Shown: positions 12,805-20,468 of the stretch, in pieces
Layout: each line of letters starts with the position of its first letter
Position numbering within the stretch: the first letter of the stretch is position 1
Origin: Noviherbaspirillum sp. L7-7A
GTDB taxonomy: Bacteria; Pseudomonadota; Gammaproteobacteria; Burkholderiales; Burkholderiaceae_D
Reading direction: 5' to 3'
NCBI RefSeq assembly: GCF_019052805.1
Contig: NZ_JAHQRJ010000001.1
Coordinates: forward strand, 3,472,001 to 3,536,000
Length of the DNA: 64,000 bases
Position numbers and translations under genes: made by a program
The notes under the pieces: generated by a model
The model's database searches: none
The model's input: only the letters and a program-made list of their open reading frames with translations
What the model was told of the DNA's origin: nothing

Positions 12805-13515
12805 ATGGTCACGGCGACTTTCCATTTTCACGACGAACTCAATGAGTTTCTGCCGGCGGCACGCCGGCATCGGGCTTTCGCCACGCCCTGCGCCCGTGCC
12901 GCCACAGCCAAGCACATGATTGAAGCGCTGGGCGTGCCGCATACCGAGGTTGGACTGGTGAGGATCAATGAAGCCGATGCCGGGCTGGACCAGATGCTGC
13001 AGGAAGGCGACCGGGTGAGCGTCTTTCCCGGCAGTCTCCCGCCGCCGTCGCCGGTGCTGTTCGTGGCCGATGCCCATCTCGGCGGCCTGGCCCGCCTGCT
13101 GCGCATGGCGGGCTTCGATACGCTGTATGACAACGCTTTTCATGATGCCGAGATCGCATCCATCTCGGCCCAGCAGCAGCGCATCGTGCTCACGCGCGAC
13201 CGCGATCTCCTGATCCGAAAGGAAATCCTGCATGGCTGCTATGTGCGCGCGCTCAAGGCGGAGCCGCAGGCGCAGCAGGTGCTGGCGCGTTATCGCCTGG
13301 CGCAACAGGCCAGGCCTTTCACCCTGTGCCTGCATTGCAATGCGCCATTGCGTCCGGTAGCCAAGAGCGAGGTGGAGGCAGGCCTGCCGCCGCAGGTGCG
13401 GGCGCTGCATCAAACGTTCCGGCGCTGCGATGTTTGCAAGCGCGTCTATTGGAAGGGCAGCCATTGGCAACGCATGGACAGCCTGTTGCGCCGCATCCTC
13501 GGGCAGCCTGATTGA
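12805..13515 (+). CDS. Ubiquitin-like plus Mut7-C RNase domain protein
   Basis: The 236-aa protein joins an N-terminal ubiquitin-like (ThiS/MoaD-type) domain (residues about 1-75, ATFHFHDELNEFLP to GDRVSVFPG) to a Mut7-C domain (about 80-230). The Mut7-C part has a PIN-like start (LFVADAHLGGLARLLRMAGF), the acidic RIVLTRDRDLL, and a four-cysteine zinc ribbon (CLHCNAPL and CDVCKRVYW). The family is predicted to be an RNase; its biological substrate is not established. The ATG at 12805 gives the beta-strand start of the domain; the TTG at 12784 would add seven residues. Confidence 0.88.
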   Translation: MVTATFHFHDELNEFLPAARRHRAFATPCARAATAKHMIEALGVPHTEVGLVRINEADAGLDQMLQEGDRVSVFPGSLPPPSPVLFVADAHLGGLARLLRMAGFDTLYDNAFHDAEIASISAQQQRIVLTRDRDLLIRKEILHGCYVRALKAEPQAQQVLARYRLAQQARPFTLCLHCNAPLRPVAKSEVEAGLPPQVRALHQTFRRCDVCKRVYWKGSHWQRMDSLLRRILGQPD

Positions 13516-13523
13516 AATTTTCT

Positions 13524-14288
13524 CTACCGATACAGCAGCGCGGCGATGCGCCCGGCCTCCAGAACGGTGCGCGTCGTTCCCTGATGCAGCACGTCCCTGA
13601 ACTGCGGATGCACGTTCGCACCCAGCACCAGCAGATCGCTGCTGCGCGCATCCGCCAGCGCCAGCAGGGCATGTCCGGCATCGACATCCACGGTCTGCTG
13701 CACCAGGTCGACAGCGATGGCGTGGTGATGCAGATAGCGTGCAATGTCGGCTCCCGGCGCGGTTTCCTGATCCGGCGCGCCGACGGGGGAATTGACGACC
13801 GCTACCGTAACCTTGCCTGGCTGCTGCAACAGCGGCAAGGCCGCATGCACCGCCCTTGCGGCGATGCGGCTGCCGTTCCAGGCAACCAGGGGCTGGCGTG
13901 GCATGCCATGCAGATGCCCGCCCTGCGGCGCGATCAGCACCGGACAGGCGCTGTTCCTGGCAACGAACTCGCAGAAGTCGACATGCATGGCGGCATTCGG
14001 GTCGTCCGGTGGACGACGGCCGAGCACGATCAGGTCGCAGTAGCGCCCGCTGTCGCTCAGCATGGATGCCAGGTCGCCTTCCAGCGTTCTGGTCGCGAAC
14101 GAGGCCACGCCGGCGCGCCGCATTACGCTATCAAATATCTGCAGGACTTCCGGCGCCTGCGCATCGGCACCGGAGGCTGCACCGATCAGATGCCCGCCCT
14201 GCGCGATGGCGATATCGGCGGCCAGCGCCACTGTCGCCGCCAGCAGAGGCGAATGGTCGAGATAGACGGTGATCACCCTGTAAGCCAT
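13524..14288 (-). CDS. Universal stress protein, tandem UspA domains
   Basis: This 254-aa protein contains two UspA-like halves. The first begins AYRVITVYLDHS and ends VARNSACPVLIAPQGG. The second begins QPLVAWNGSRIAARAV and ends with SSDLLVLGANVHPQFRDVLHQGTTRTVLEA, a UspA-type loop. UspA proteins aid survival in growth arrest and oxygen stress. The second ATG (14288) was chosen because GGAG lies 6 nt before it; the ATG at 14300 has no ribosome binding site. It is divergent from the PfkB kinase gene and sits in a cluster of stress genes. Confidence 0.88.
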   Translation of the reverse strand: MAYRVITVYLDHSPLLAATVALAADIAIAQGGHLIGAASGADAQAPEVLQIFDSVMRRAGVASFATRTLEGDLASMLSDSGRYCDLIVLGRRPPDDPNAAMHVDFCEFVARNSACPVLIAPQGGHLHGMPRQPLVAWNGSRIAARAVHAALPLLQQPGKVTVAVVNSPVGAPDQETAPGADIARYLHHHAIAVDLVQQTVDVDAGHALLALADARSSDLLVLGANVHPQFRDVLHQGTTRTVLEAGRIAALLYR

Positions 14289-14345
14289 TGCATGCTCCAT
14301 GCCGGGACGGTATGCCAGCCTACGCCCGCGCTATCGGGCGCTGCA

Positions 14346-14359
14346 TTGCGGCGAATCAA
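14346..14359. promoter_or_regulatory. Possible FNR/ANR-type site between uspA-like and pfkB-like genes
   Basis: TTGCGGCGAATCAA matches 8 of 10 defined positions of the FNR/ANR consensus TTGATNNNNATCAA. It lies in the 149-bp divergent intergenic region. A single imperfect site has limited weight. Confidence 0.3.
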
Positions 14360-14437
14360 GGTTGCCGCTGCTTGCCTTGCGCGCATCGCCCCTGCATGAT
14401 GACTGCCTGTCGTCCTGTCAGCAATGGGAGCCATTTC

Positions 14438-15388
14438 ATGCCGCCCAAACAGCCCAAACTGATTTGCGTAGGAAATACCACGCTGGACCGGGTCTGGCTG
14501 ATCGACCGTCTTCCTTCAGGCGGCGGCAAGTTTCCGGCACATGACTACCTGGAACTCGGCGGCGGCATGGCGGCCAATGCCGCCGTGGCCGTTGCCAGAC
14601 TGGGCGGCGCATGCGCCTACTGGGGACGTGCCGGCGACGATAGCGCGGGCAGGGTCATGCTGGCGGAAATGTCCGCTTACGGCGTGGACGTCAGCCAGTT
14701 CAGGCTGATGCCCAATGCCAGGTCATCGGTGTCGGGCATCATGGTAGGCGGCGACGGCGAGCGCATGATCGTCAACTTCCGCGGCGAAGGACTGGATGCC
14801 GATCCCGGCTGGCTGTCGCTGGAAGAGCTTGCCGGCTGCGATGCACTGCATGGCGACGTGCGCTGGCCGGAAGCGGCAGCGCTCTGTTTCGCCGCGGCGC
14901 GCGCGCATCGCATCCCGACCGTGCTCGATGGCGAAATCGCCAGCGCCGAGGTATTCAGCGCGCTGCTGCCGCTGGTGGACCATGCGATCTTTTCCGAGCC
15001 CGGATTGCGCGCCTTCGCCGGCGGCCCGACCGATAGCGACGAGGCGCGCCTGGCCGCGCTGCAACAGGTGCGCCGCCTTGGATGCCGGGTCGCGGCAGTC
15101 ACCAGAGGCCGCGACGGCGTGATATGGATGGACGAAGCCGGCGTGCATCGCCAGCCGGCCTTTGTGGTGGAGGTGGTCGATACCACCGGCGCCGGCGATG
15201 TCTTCCACGGCGCCTATGCGCTGTCCATTGCCGAAGGCAGCACGGTGGAGGCGGCAATGCGCTTTGCCAGCGCGGTGTCGGCGCTCAAATGTACCGGCAA
15301 GGGCGGCCGGGCCGCTATCCCGACACGGGAACGCACGCTGCAATTCATCAGGGAGCATGAAGGGGCTGGTTCGGCGCCAGCCCCGTGA
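14438..15388 (+). CDS. PfkB family carbohydrate kinase
   Basis: The 316-aa protein has the ribokinase fold motifs: GGGMAANAAVAVARLGG (41-57, substrate and lid region) and DTTGAGDVFHGAY (248-260) with the catalytic base Asp254 in GAGD. It should phosphorylate a sugar or nucleoside with ATP; the substrate cannot be read from the sequence. The ATG at 14438 follows GGGAG at a 7-nt gap; upstream in-frame codons to 14288 translate into Cys/Arg-rich nonsense. A GC-rich stem-loop (15362-15384) covers the last codons. Neighbours are stress genes, so it may belong to a low-oxygen or dormancy regulon. Confidence 0.88.
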   Translation: MPPKQPKLICVGNTTLDRVWLIDRLPSGGGKFPAHDYLELGGGMAANAAVAVARLGGACAYWGRAGDDSAGRVMLAEMSAYGVDVSQFRLMPNARSSVSGIMVGGDGERMIVNFRGEGLDADPGWLSLEELAGCDALHGDVRWPEAAALCFAAARAHRIPTVLDGEIASAEVFSALLPLVDHAIFSEPGLRAFAGGPTDSDEARLAALQQVRRLGCRVAAVTRGRDGVIWMDEAGVHRQPAFVVEVVDTTGAGDVFHGAYALSIAEGSTVEAAMRFASAVSALKCTGKGGRAAIPTRERTLQFIREHEGAGSAPAP

Positions 15389-15413
15389 AGCCACTGGCCT
15401 TCCTCGACACAGG

Positions 15414-15869
15414 TCAGCTGATGGAAAGATGCTTGGCGCCGCTGCCGCCGCCGCGCTTGGGCAGTGTCAGTTCCAGCACGCCGTTCTCGTAGCGCGCGCT
15501 GGCTTTTGCATCGTCGATCTCGCTGCCCAGCGTGAAGCTGCGCGACTGGCGGCCAAAGCTGCGCTCGCTGCGCACCACCGTCTCGCCTTCCTTCTCTTCC
15601 TTCTCGGAACGCGACTCGGCGCTGATCGAGACCTGGTTGCCTTCAATCGAGACCTTGATGTCCTCTTTTTTCATGCCTGGAATATCGGCCTTTACCGTAT
15701 AGGCTTCCGGCGTTTCCGAGACATCCATCCGGATCGATGGCATGGACTGCCCGCCGCGTCCGAACGGTTGCATGCCGAACTGTTCGAACAACTCCTGCAG
15801 GCCGCCGAAGGGGCGGTCAAAACGGGTCAGGTCAGTAAAAGGATCGAAGCGTGTCAGTTTGTTCGCCAT
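15414..15869 (-). CDS. Hsp20/alpha-crystallin small heat shock protein
   Basis: This 151-aa protein is typical for a bacterial small heat-shock chaperone that holds unfolding proteins in large oligomers. The alpha-crystallin domain covers residues about 46-138, starting SIRMDVSETPEAYTVKADIP and ending with the signature YENGVLELTLPK. The C-terminal tail contains HLSIS rather than a clear I-x-I motif. The ATG at 15869 is preceded by GAGGAG. It is divergent from the phosphoribosyltransferase gene (236 bp apart). The frame continues far upstream but only as non-protein-like sequence. Confidence 0.95.
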   Translation of the reverse strand: MANKLTRFDPFTDLTRFDRPFGGLQELFEQFGMQPFGRGGQSMPSIRMDVSETPEAYTVKADIPGMKKEDIKVSIEGNQVSISAESRSEKEEKEGETVVRSERSFGRQSRSFTLGSEIDDAKASARYENGVLELTLPKRGGGSGAKHLSIS

Positions 15870-16105
15870 GATGTTCTCCTCGTTAATGCATAAGGGTTTC
15901 TGTTGAACACCGCATCCGCCTGCAATCGGCGGCGGCGGCGGATCGTGTCCGCTGCCTCGCCTCCAATATAGGTTCGGCGATGCCAAAATCAATTGGCGTG
16001 CATGCGTTCCGCTGGCACCTGAACGCTTGATCTGGCACAGGCCTGCGCCGTGCCGGCTCACTATGCTGAAATTTTCAGCGAGGAGCGCGGCCTGCCGCAA
16101 TCGCC

Positions 16106-16753
16106 ATGAAGCAAGGACGACTCTTTCATGACCGTGACGATGCCGCGCGCCAGCTTGCGCAGCATCTGCATCGTTACCGCGGCGGCAGGCCGCTGGTGCT
16201 GGCCATACCGCGCGGCGCGGTCCCGATGGGGCAGCGAATCGCCGGCGAGCTGCAGGGTGAGCTCGATGTGGTCCTGGTGCGCAAACTGGGCGCGCCATTC
16301 AGCGATGAATATGCGATTGGCGCTGTGGATGAAAGCGGCTGGGTGTATCGCTCGCCGCTGGCCGCGGCCGCTGGCGCCAACGAGGCCTATATCGAGCAGG
16401 AAACCAGGCGCCAGATGGCGCTGCTGCATCAACGGCGCGAGCGCTACACGCCATTGCGGCCCAGGGTCGATCCGGCCGGCCGCACTGTCATCGTGGTCGA
16501 CGATGGCCTGGCGACCGGCGCCACCATGATTGCCGCCCTGCATGCGGTGCGCGCGGCCAGGCCGGCCAGGCTGGTCTGCGCGGTGCCGGTGGCCGCGCCC
16601 GACAGCCTGGCCAGGGTGCAAACACTGGCCGACGAGGTGGTGTGCCTGCATGCGCCCGAGGACTTCGCGGCGGTGGGGCAGTTCTATGACGACTTCGATG
16701 CCGTGGACGATGACGAGGTGGCGGCAATACTGTCCAGCCAGGGCGGCGCCTGA
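16106..16753 (+). CDS. Phosphoribosyltransferase-domain protein
   Basis: The 215-aa protein has the type I phosphoribosyltransferase PRPP-binding motif VIVVDDGLATGATM (128-141) and an N-terminal LVLAIPRGAVPMGQRIA loop. A hood region carries VRKLGAPFSDEYAIGAVDE. Proteins of this type often occur beside Usp, Hsp20 and CBS genes or fused to hydrolases; the acceptor base is not known. A GAGGAGCG stretch lies upstream at 16079-16086, 19 nt away, so the ribosome binding site is weak. Confidence 0.85.
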   Translation: MKQGRLFHDRDDAARQLAQHLHRYRGGRPLVLAIPRGAVPMGQRIAGELQGELDVVLVRKLGAPFSDEYAIGAVDESGWVYRSPLAAAAGANEAYIEQETRRQMALLHQRRERYTPLRPRVDPAGRTVIVVDDGLATGATMIAALHAVRAARPARLVCAVPVAAPDSLARVQTLADEVVCLHAPEDFAAVGQFYDDFDAVDDDEVAAILSSQGGA

Positions 16754-16789
16754 ACCTTGCCCGATTCCCAGCCGTCCCTGCCGGCGGGC

Positions 16790-17239
16790 TTACTTGCGCA
16801 GCCGGCGCTCATGGGCCATCTGGCCCGACATCGCTTCGGTGATCAGCGACAGCTCCAGCGCCAGCAGCCGCACGATGTCGTCCGCCGTCACCATGCCGTA
16901 CAGGGCGCCGTTTTCGCTCACCACGGGCATGCGCCGCACGCCATGGGTGCGCATCAGGCGCAGGGTTTCGACGAAGCCGGCATCTTCCTTCACCGATACC
17001 AGTGGCGTATTCATGATGTCGCCCGCGGTAAACAGGGTGGCGTCGAGCTGCAGTGCCATGGTTTCCACCACGATGTCGCGATCGGTGACAATGCCGACCG
17101 GCGTCCTTGTGCCCGAGCGCGTCTCCACGACGATCACGTCGCCCACATGGTTCTTGCGCATCAGCGCCGCCGTGTCAGGCAGAGAGAGTTCGGGGTCGCA
17201 GCAGACCACGTCGAGCTTGCAGCATTCATTGATGGGCAT
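16790..17239 (-). CDS. Tandem CBS-domain protein
   Basis: The 149-aa protein is a CBS pair. CBS1 runs from LDVVCCDPELSLPDTAALMRK to TPVGIVTDRDIV, and CBS2 from AGDIMNTPLVSVKED to LYGMVTADDIVRLLA. Such stand-alone pairs bind adenine nucleotides and act as energy or redox sensors. The ATG at 17239 has GGGAG 9 nt upstream; an in-frame ATG at 17272 would place that ribosome binding site inside the gene. The short N-terminus has a CC pair at residues 6-7. It is convergent with the phosphoribosyltransferase gene and divergent from the coiled-coil protein gene. Confidence 0.88.
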   Translation of the reverse strand: MPINECCKLDVVCCDPELSLPDTAALMRKNHVGDVIVVETRSGTRTPVGIVTDRDIVVETMALQLDATLFTAGDIMNTPLVSVKEDAGFVETLRLMRTHGVRRMPVVSENGALYGMVTADDIVRLLALELSLITEAMSGQMAHERRLRK

Positions 17240-17272
17240 CTTGTTACTCCCGGCAGCCACCGTTTCGGCCAT

Positions 17273-17300
17273 CTGGCAAGCCGCTGCTTGCGCCTATAAT
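17273..17300 (+). promoter_or_regulatory. Predicted sigma-70 promoter for the coiled-coil protein gene
   Basis: CTGGCA (17273-17278), a 16-bp spacer and a consensus TATAAT (17295-17300), about 90 bp before the start codon at 17389. Confidence 0.45.
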
Positions 17301-17388
17301 GCAGACGGATCCTGACGCCGATCCGGCTGGCCAGATCCTGCCAGCCAGCCTTCGATTCCATGCATTCATCATCCCAACGGGAGGTTTT

Positions 17389-17703
17389 ATGACTGAAGAA
17401 CACATGGGCGCAAACAGTGCGTCTACCGGTGCGCAAATGAATCTTGAACGGATTAACCTCCTGGTCTCTGATCTGGAACAAGAGCTGGAGAGGGCGCCCG
17501 AGCGCGAGGACATACAGCGTCTGCGGCATGAACTGGAGGTGTTGCGTGCGACGCTCAATGCTTCTGCCGGACGCGCTGCAACCGACGAGGACATCCATTC
17601 GGCACGCTCGTCATTCCAGCGCATGTCGGCGGCGGTGGAAAACGAAGTGCTGAAGGACAGCCCGTATATCGCGGAAATAGGCCGCATTCTGGGCATGGTC
17701 TGA
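17389..17703 (+). CDS. Small coiled-coil protein, DUF4404-like
   Basis: This 104-aa acidic protein is mainly a predicted coiled coil (INLLVSDLEQELERAPERED through RHELEVLRATLNA). It ends DSPYIAEIGRILGMV, which resembles the end of the DUF4404 family. Function is unknown. The ATG at 17389 has GGGAGG 5 nt upstream, which decides the start over an in-frame ATG at 17299. The location between stress genes suggests it is a stress-response accessory. The family assignment is tentative. Confidence 0.75.
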   Translation: MTEEHMGANSASTGAQMNLERINLLVSDLEQELERAPEREDIQRLRHELEVLRATLNASAGRAATDEDIHSARSSFQRMSAAVENEVLKDSPYIAEIGRILGMV

Positions 17704-17813
17704 ACCCGGGCGCTCTTGCGCCTGAACAACCCAAGTGTAATGCGCCGGCAAATCCACGAACCCGGCTTTCCCTTGCGCGTCCATATGGCTGTATTCACAC
17801 CACAGGAGCCATG

Positions 17814-18578
17814 ATGACGCGATTCAATGACAAGGTAGTAATTGTGACGGGCGCCGGTTCCGGCATAGGGGCCGCCACCGCCCGGCGTTTCGCCAGCGAG
17901 GGTGCCACGGTGGTATTGGCCGGCCGTACGCAGCATAAGCTTGACCAGGTCGCCGCCAGCCTGCCGGCCGGCAAGGCTGTGGTGCGGGTGACCGATGTAT
18001 CGCAGCAGGCCGGGGTCGAGGCGCTGGTGGCCGAGACGGTGCGGCAGTTTGGCCGGCTGGATGTGCTGGTCAACAATGCCGGCGTCGCCGTCGAAGGCAA
18101 GATTACCGACTCCAGCGCGGACGACTGGAAGAAGGTGATGTCAACCGATCTTGACGGCGTGTACTACGCCTGCCGCGCCGCCATCCCGCAACTCATCCTT
18201 AGCGGCGGCGCCATCATCAATGTGGCCTCGGTTTCCGGCCTGGGCGGCGACTGGGGGCTGTCCATCTACAACGCCGCCAAGGGCGCGGTCTGCAATTTCA
18301 CCCGCGCGCTGGCCATGGACCATGGCCGCGACGGCATCCGCGTCAACGCGGTCTGTCCCAGCCTGACCCGCACCGACATGACCGAGGACATGTACCAGAA
18401 GCCGGAACTGATGGCCAAGTTTGCCGAGCGCATTCCGCTCGGACGCGGCGCCGAGCCGGAAGAGGTGGCTGACGTGATCGCCTTTCTCGCCAGCCACGAT
18501 GCGCGTTTCGTCAATGGCGTGAATCTGCCGGTGGATGGCGGGCTGACCGCGTCGAACGGTCAGCCGCCGATGAGCTGA
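17814..18578 (+). CDS. Short-chain dehydrogenase/reductase (SDR)
   Basis: The 254-aa protein is a classical SDR. The cofactor motif TGAGSGIG is at 12-19, NNAG at 87-90, and the catalytic Tyr152 and Lys156 occur in IYNAAKGA, with a serine in NVASVSG. It would oxidise or reduce a hydroxyl/carbonyl substrate with NAD(P); the substrate is not predictable. Two ATG codons are adjacent; the second (17814) has the better 5-nt spacing from AGGAG. It is followed by a small minus-strand gene and is not part of the transporter operon. Confidence 0.93.
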   Translation: MTRFNDKVVIVTGAGSGIGAATARRFASEGATVVLAGRTQHKLDQVAASLPAGKAVVRVTDVSQQAGVEALVAETVRQFGRLDVLVNNAGVAVEGKITDSSADDWKKVMSTDLDGVYYACRAAIPQLILSGGAIINVASVSGLGGDWGLSIYNAAKGAVCNFTRALAMDHGRDGIRVNAVCPSLTRTDMTEDMYQKPELMAKFAERIPLGRGAEPEEVADVIAFLASHDARFVNGVNLPVDGGLTASNGQPPMS

Positions 18579-18653
18579 GCGGGACAATCAGCTGTAGTGC
18601 GGTGAAATCGCTGCCTGGTACAAAAGCGGCGCCCTGGAATGTTTTTCATGGAT

Positions 18654-18845
18654 TCATGCATCGGTGTCGCAAGGAGGCCTGGGTCCTTGCCTGCCCGGCT
18701 CAGCCAAGAGCTTGCCAGCGGAGATTTCATCAAGCTGCCTTTGCTGCAACGCCTTGTCTGCCAGAGCGTCCGGAGTGGCGCCTTTGCTTTTCCGGGCACT
18801 GGATTTCTCGCTTGTCTTTGGTTTGGATTTATTGGGCCGCGTCAT
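18654..18845 (-). CDS. Small basic hypothetical protein
   Basis: This 63-aa frame starts with an ATG preceded by CAGGAG at an 8-nt gap. The N-terminal third is very basic and low in complexity (MTRPNKSKPKTSEKSSARKS); the rest is hydrophilic and probably helical (DALADKALQQRQLDEISAG). No family was recognised. The strong ribosome binding site and independent orientation support a real gene. The stretch from 18846 to the next start at 19143 holds nothing identifiable. Confidence 0.6.
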   Translation of the reverse strand: MTRPNKSKPKTSEKSSARKSKGATPDALADKALQQRQLDEISAGKLLAEPGRQGPRPPCDTDA

Positions 18846-19142
18846 GTTTTCTCCTGAGGTTGGGCATTGAGAACGGCTGGGATCGCAGATTTGAGATACC
18901 TAGTCCTATTTCAATTGCGAATTCAGTACAAGCTATCCGAACAAAGCTCACAAGTTTTCGCAGACCAGCCTGCTCGCGCGGCAAGTGCCGATGCCGTACG
19001 AGCACAGATGTCACTGAACCGCTCAACCCCGAAATGCGCTTTAGCCTCTAGAATGTCGGCTGGTTGCCGTACCGCATCCACCCGGGCAGGCGGAACTGCC
19101 TTCCAATTGTTGCCGGACACACCCAGATACCAGGAGCACTCG

Positions 19143-20345
19143 ATGAACTTCAAGCATGCAGCGGGATATGCCGTGCTGGTCGCGGCAAGCTGCCTTGCCG
19201 GCGCCGCCGCGGCAGCCGACGCCATCCGCATAGGCGAGATCAACAGCTACAAAGCCCAGGCCGCCTTCCTCGAGCCGTACAAGAAGGGCATGGAATTGGC
19301 TCTGGAGCAGGTCAATGCCGGCGGCGGCCTGCTCGGCCGCAAGGTCGAGCTGCTCACCCGTGACGACAACGCGAATCCGGGCGATGCGGTCCGGGTGGCC
19401 GAAGAGCTGGTCTCGCGCGAGAAGGCGGATGTGCTGATGGGCACCTTCCTTTCCAACACCGGCCTGGCCGTGACCGACTTTGCCAGGCAGAAGAAATTCT
19501 TCTTCCTGGCCGCCGAGCCCCTGTCGGACAAGATCGTCTGGCAGAACGGCAACCGTTACACCTTCCGCCTGCGTCCCTCGACCTATATGCAGGTGGCGAT
19601 GCTGGTGCCGGAAGCGGTCAAGCTGAAGAAGAAGCGCTGGGCGCTGGTGTATCCCAACTATGAATACGGCCAGTCTTCGGTGGCAACCTTCAAGAAGCTG
19701 ATGAAGCAGCAGCAGCCGGATGTCGAATTCGTCGAGGAACAGGCGCCAGCGCTGGGCAAGATCGATGCTGGCGCGGTGACACAGGCGCTTGCTGACGCGA
19801 AGCCGGACGCGATCTTCAATGTGCTGTTCGCCGCCGACCTCGCCAAGTTCGTGCGGGAAGGCAGCACCCGCGGCCTGTTCAAGGACCGCGCCGTCGTCAG
19901 CCTGCTGTCGGGCGAGCCGGAATACCTCGACCCGCTGAAGGACGAGGCGCCGGCCGGCTGGATCGTCACCGGGTATCCATGGCAGAGCATACAGACGCCG
20001 GAACACAAGGCATTCTTCGACGCCTATCAGAAGAAGTACGGCACCTATCCGCGCCTGGGTTCCGTGGTCGGCTATTCGGCGGTCATGTCGATGGCGGCCG
20101 GTATCAGGAAGGCCGGCAGCACTGACAGCGAGAAGCTGGCGGACGCCTTCAAGGGCCTGCCGGTGGATACGCCCTTCGGCAACATCACCTATCGCGCGCA
20201 GGACCATCAGTCCACCATGGGCGCCTATGTCGGCACGCTGGCGGTCAAGGGTGGCAAGGGCGTGATGGAAAACCCGACTTACAAGGATGGCGCGAAATTC
20301 CTGCCGCCCGATGCCGAAGTCAAGACCCTGCGCGCAGCCGAATAA
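19143..20345 (+). CDS. ABC transporter periplasmic substrate-binding protein (branched-chain amino acid/urea type)
   Basis: The 400-aa protein has a signal peptide (residues 1 to about 24, ending AGAAAA) and a mature type I periplasmic-binding fold (IRIGEINSYKA, LEQVNAGGGLLGRKVELLTR, WALVYPNYEYGQSSVATFKK). It is the binding component for the permease and ATPases encoded just downstream. LivJ/K-like proteins bind leucine-type amino acids, but relatives bind urea, amides or aromatics, so the ligand is uncertain. The ATG at 19143 has AGGAG 7 nt upstream; the longer open frame from 18867 has no protein-like content. Confidence 0.93.
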   Translation: MNFKHAAGYAVLVAASCLAGAAAAADAIRIGEINSYKAQAAFLEPYKKGMELALEQVNAGGGLLGRKVELLTRDDNANPGDAVRVAEELVSREKADVLMGTFLSNTGLAVTDFARQKKFFFLAAEPLSDKIVWQNGNRYTFRLRPSTYMQVAMLVPEAVKLKKKRWALVYPNYEYGQSSVATFKKLMKQQQPDVEFVEEQAPALGKIDAGAVTQALADAKPDAIFNVLFAADLAKFVREGSTRGLFKDRAVVSLLSGEPEYLDPLKDEAPAGWIVTGYPWQSIQTPEHKAFFDAYQKKYGTYPRLGSVVGYSAVMSMAAGIRKAGSTDSEKLADAFKGLPVDTPFGNITYRAQDHQSTMGAYVGTLAVKGGKGVMENPTYKDGAKFLPPDAEVKTLRAAE

Positions 20346-20468
20346 ACCGGATGAATCGCGGCACGCCCGGCATGGTGCGCAGTATCAGGTCCCATGCCGG
20401 TCGCTCCTTCCTGCCCGGTCCGGCAAGTCGCATGGCCGGCGTGATGCGGCCCCAGGCATGATGCTCCC

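Noticed and set aside
19041-20207. 388-codon minus-strand frame
   Set aside because: It is antisense to the periplasmic binding protein gene and has no family resemblance.
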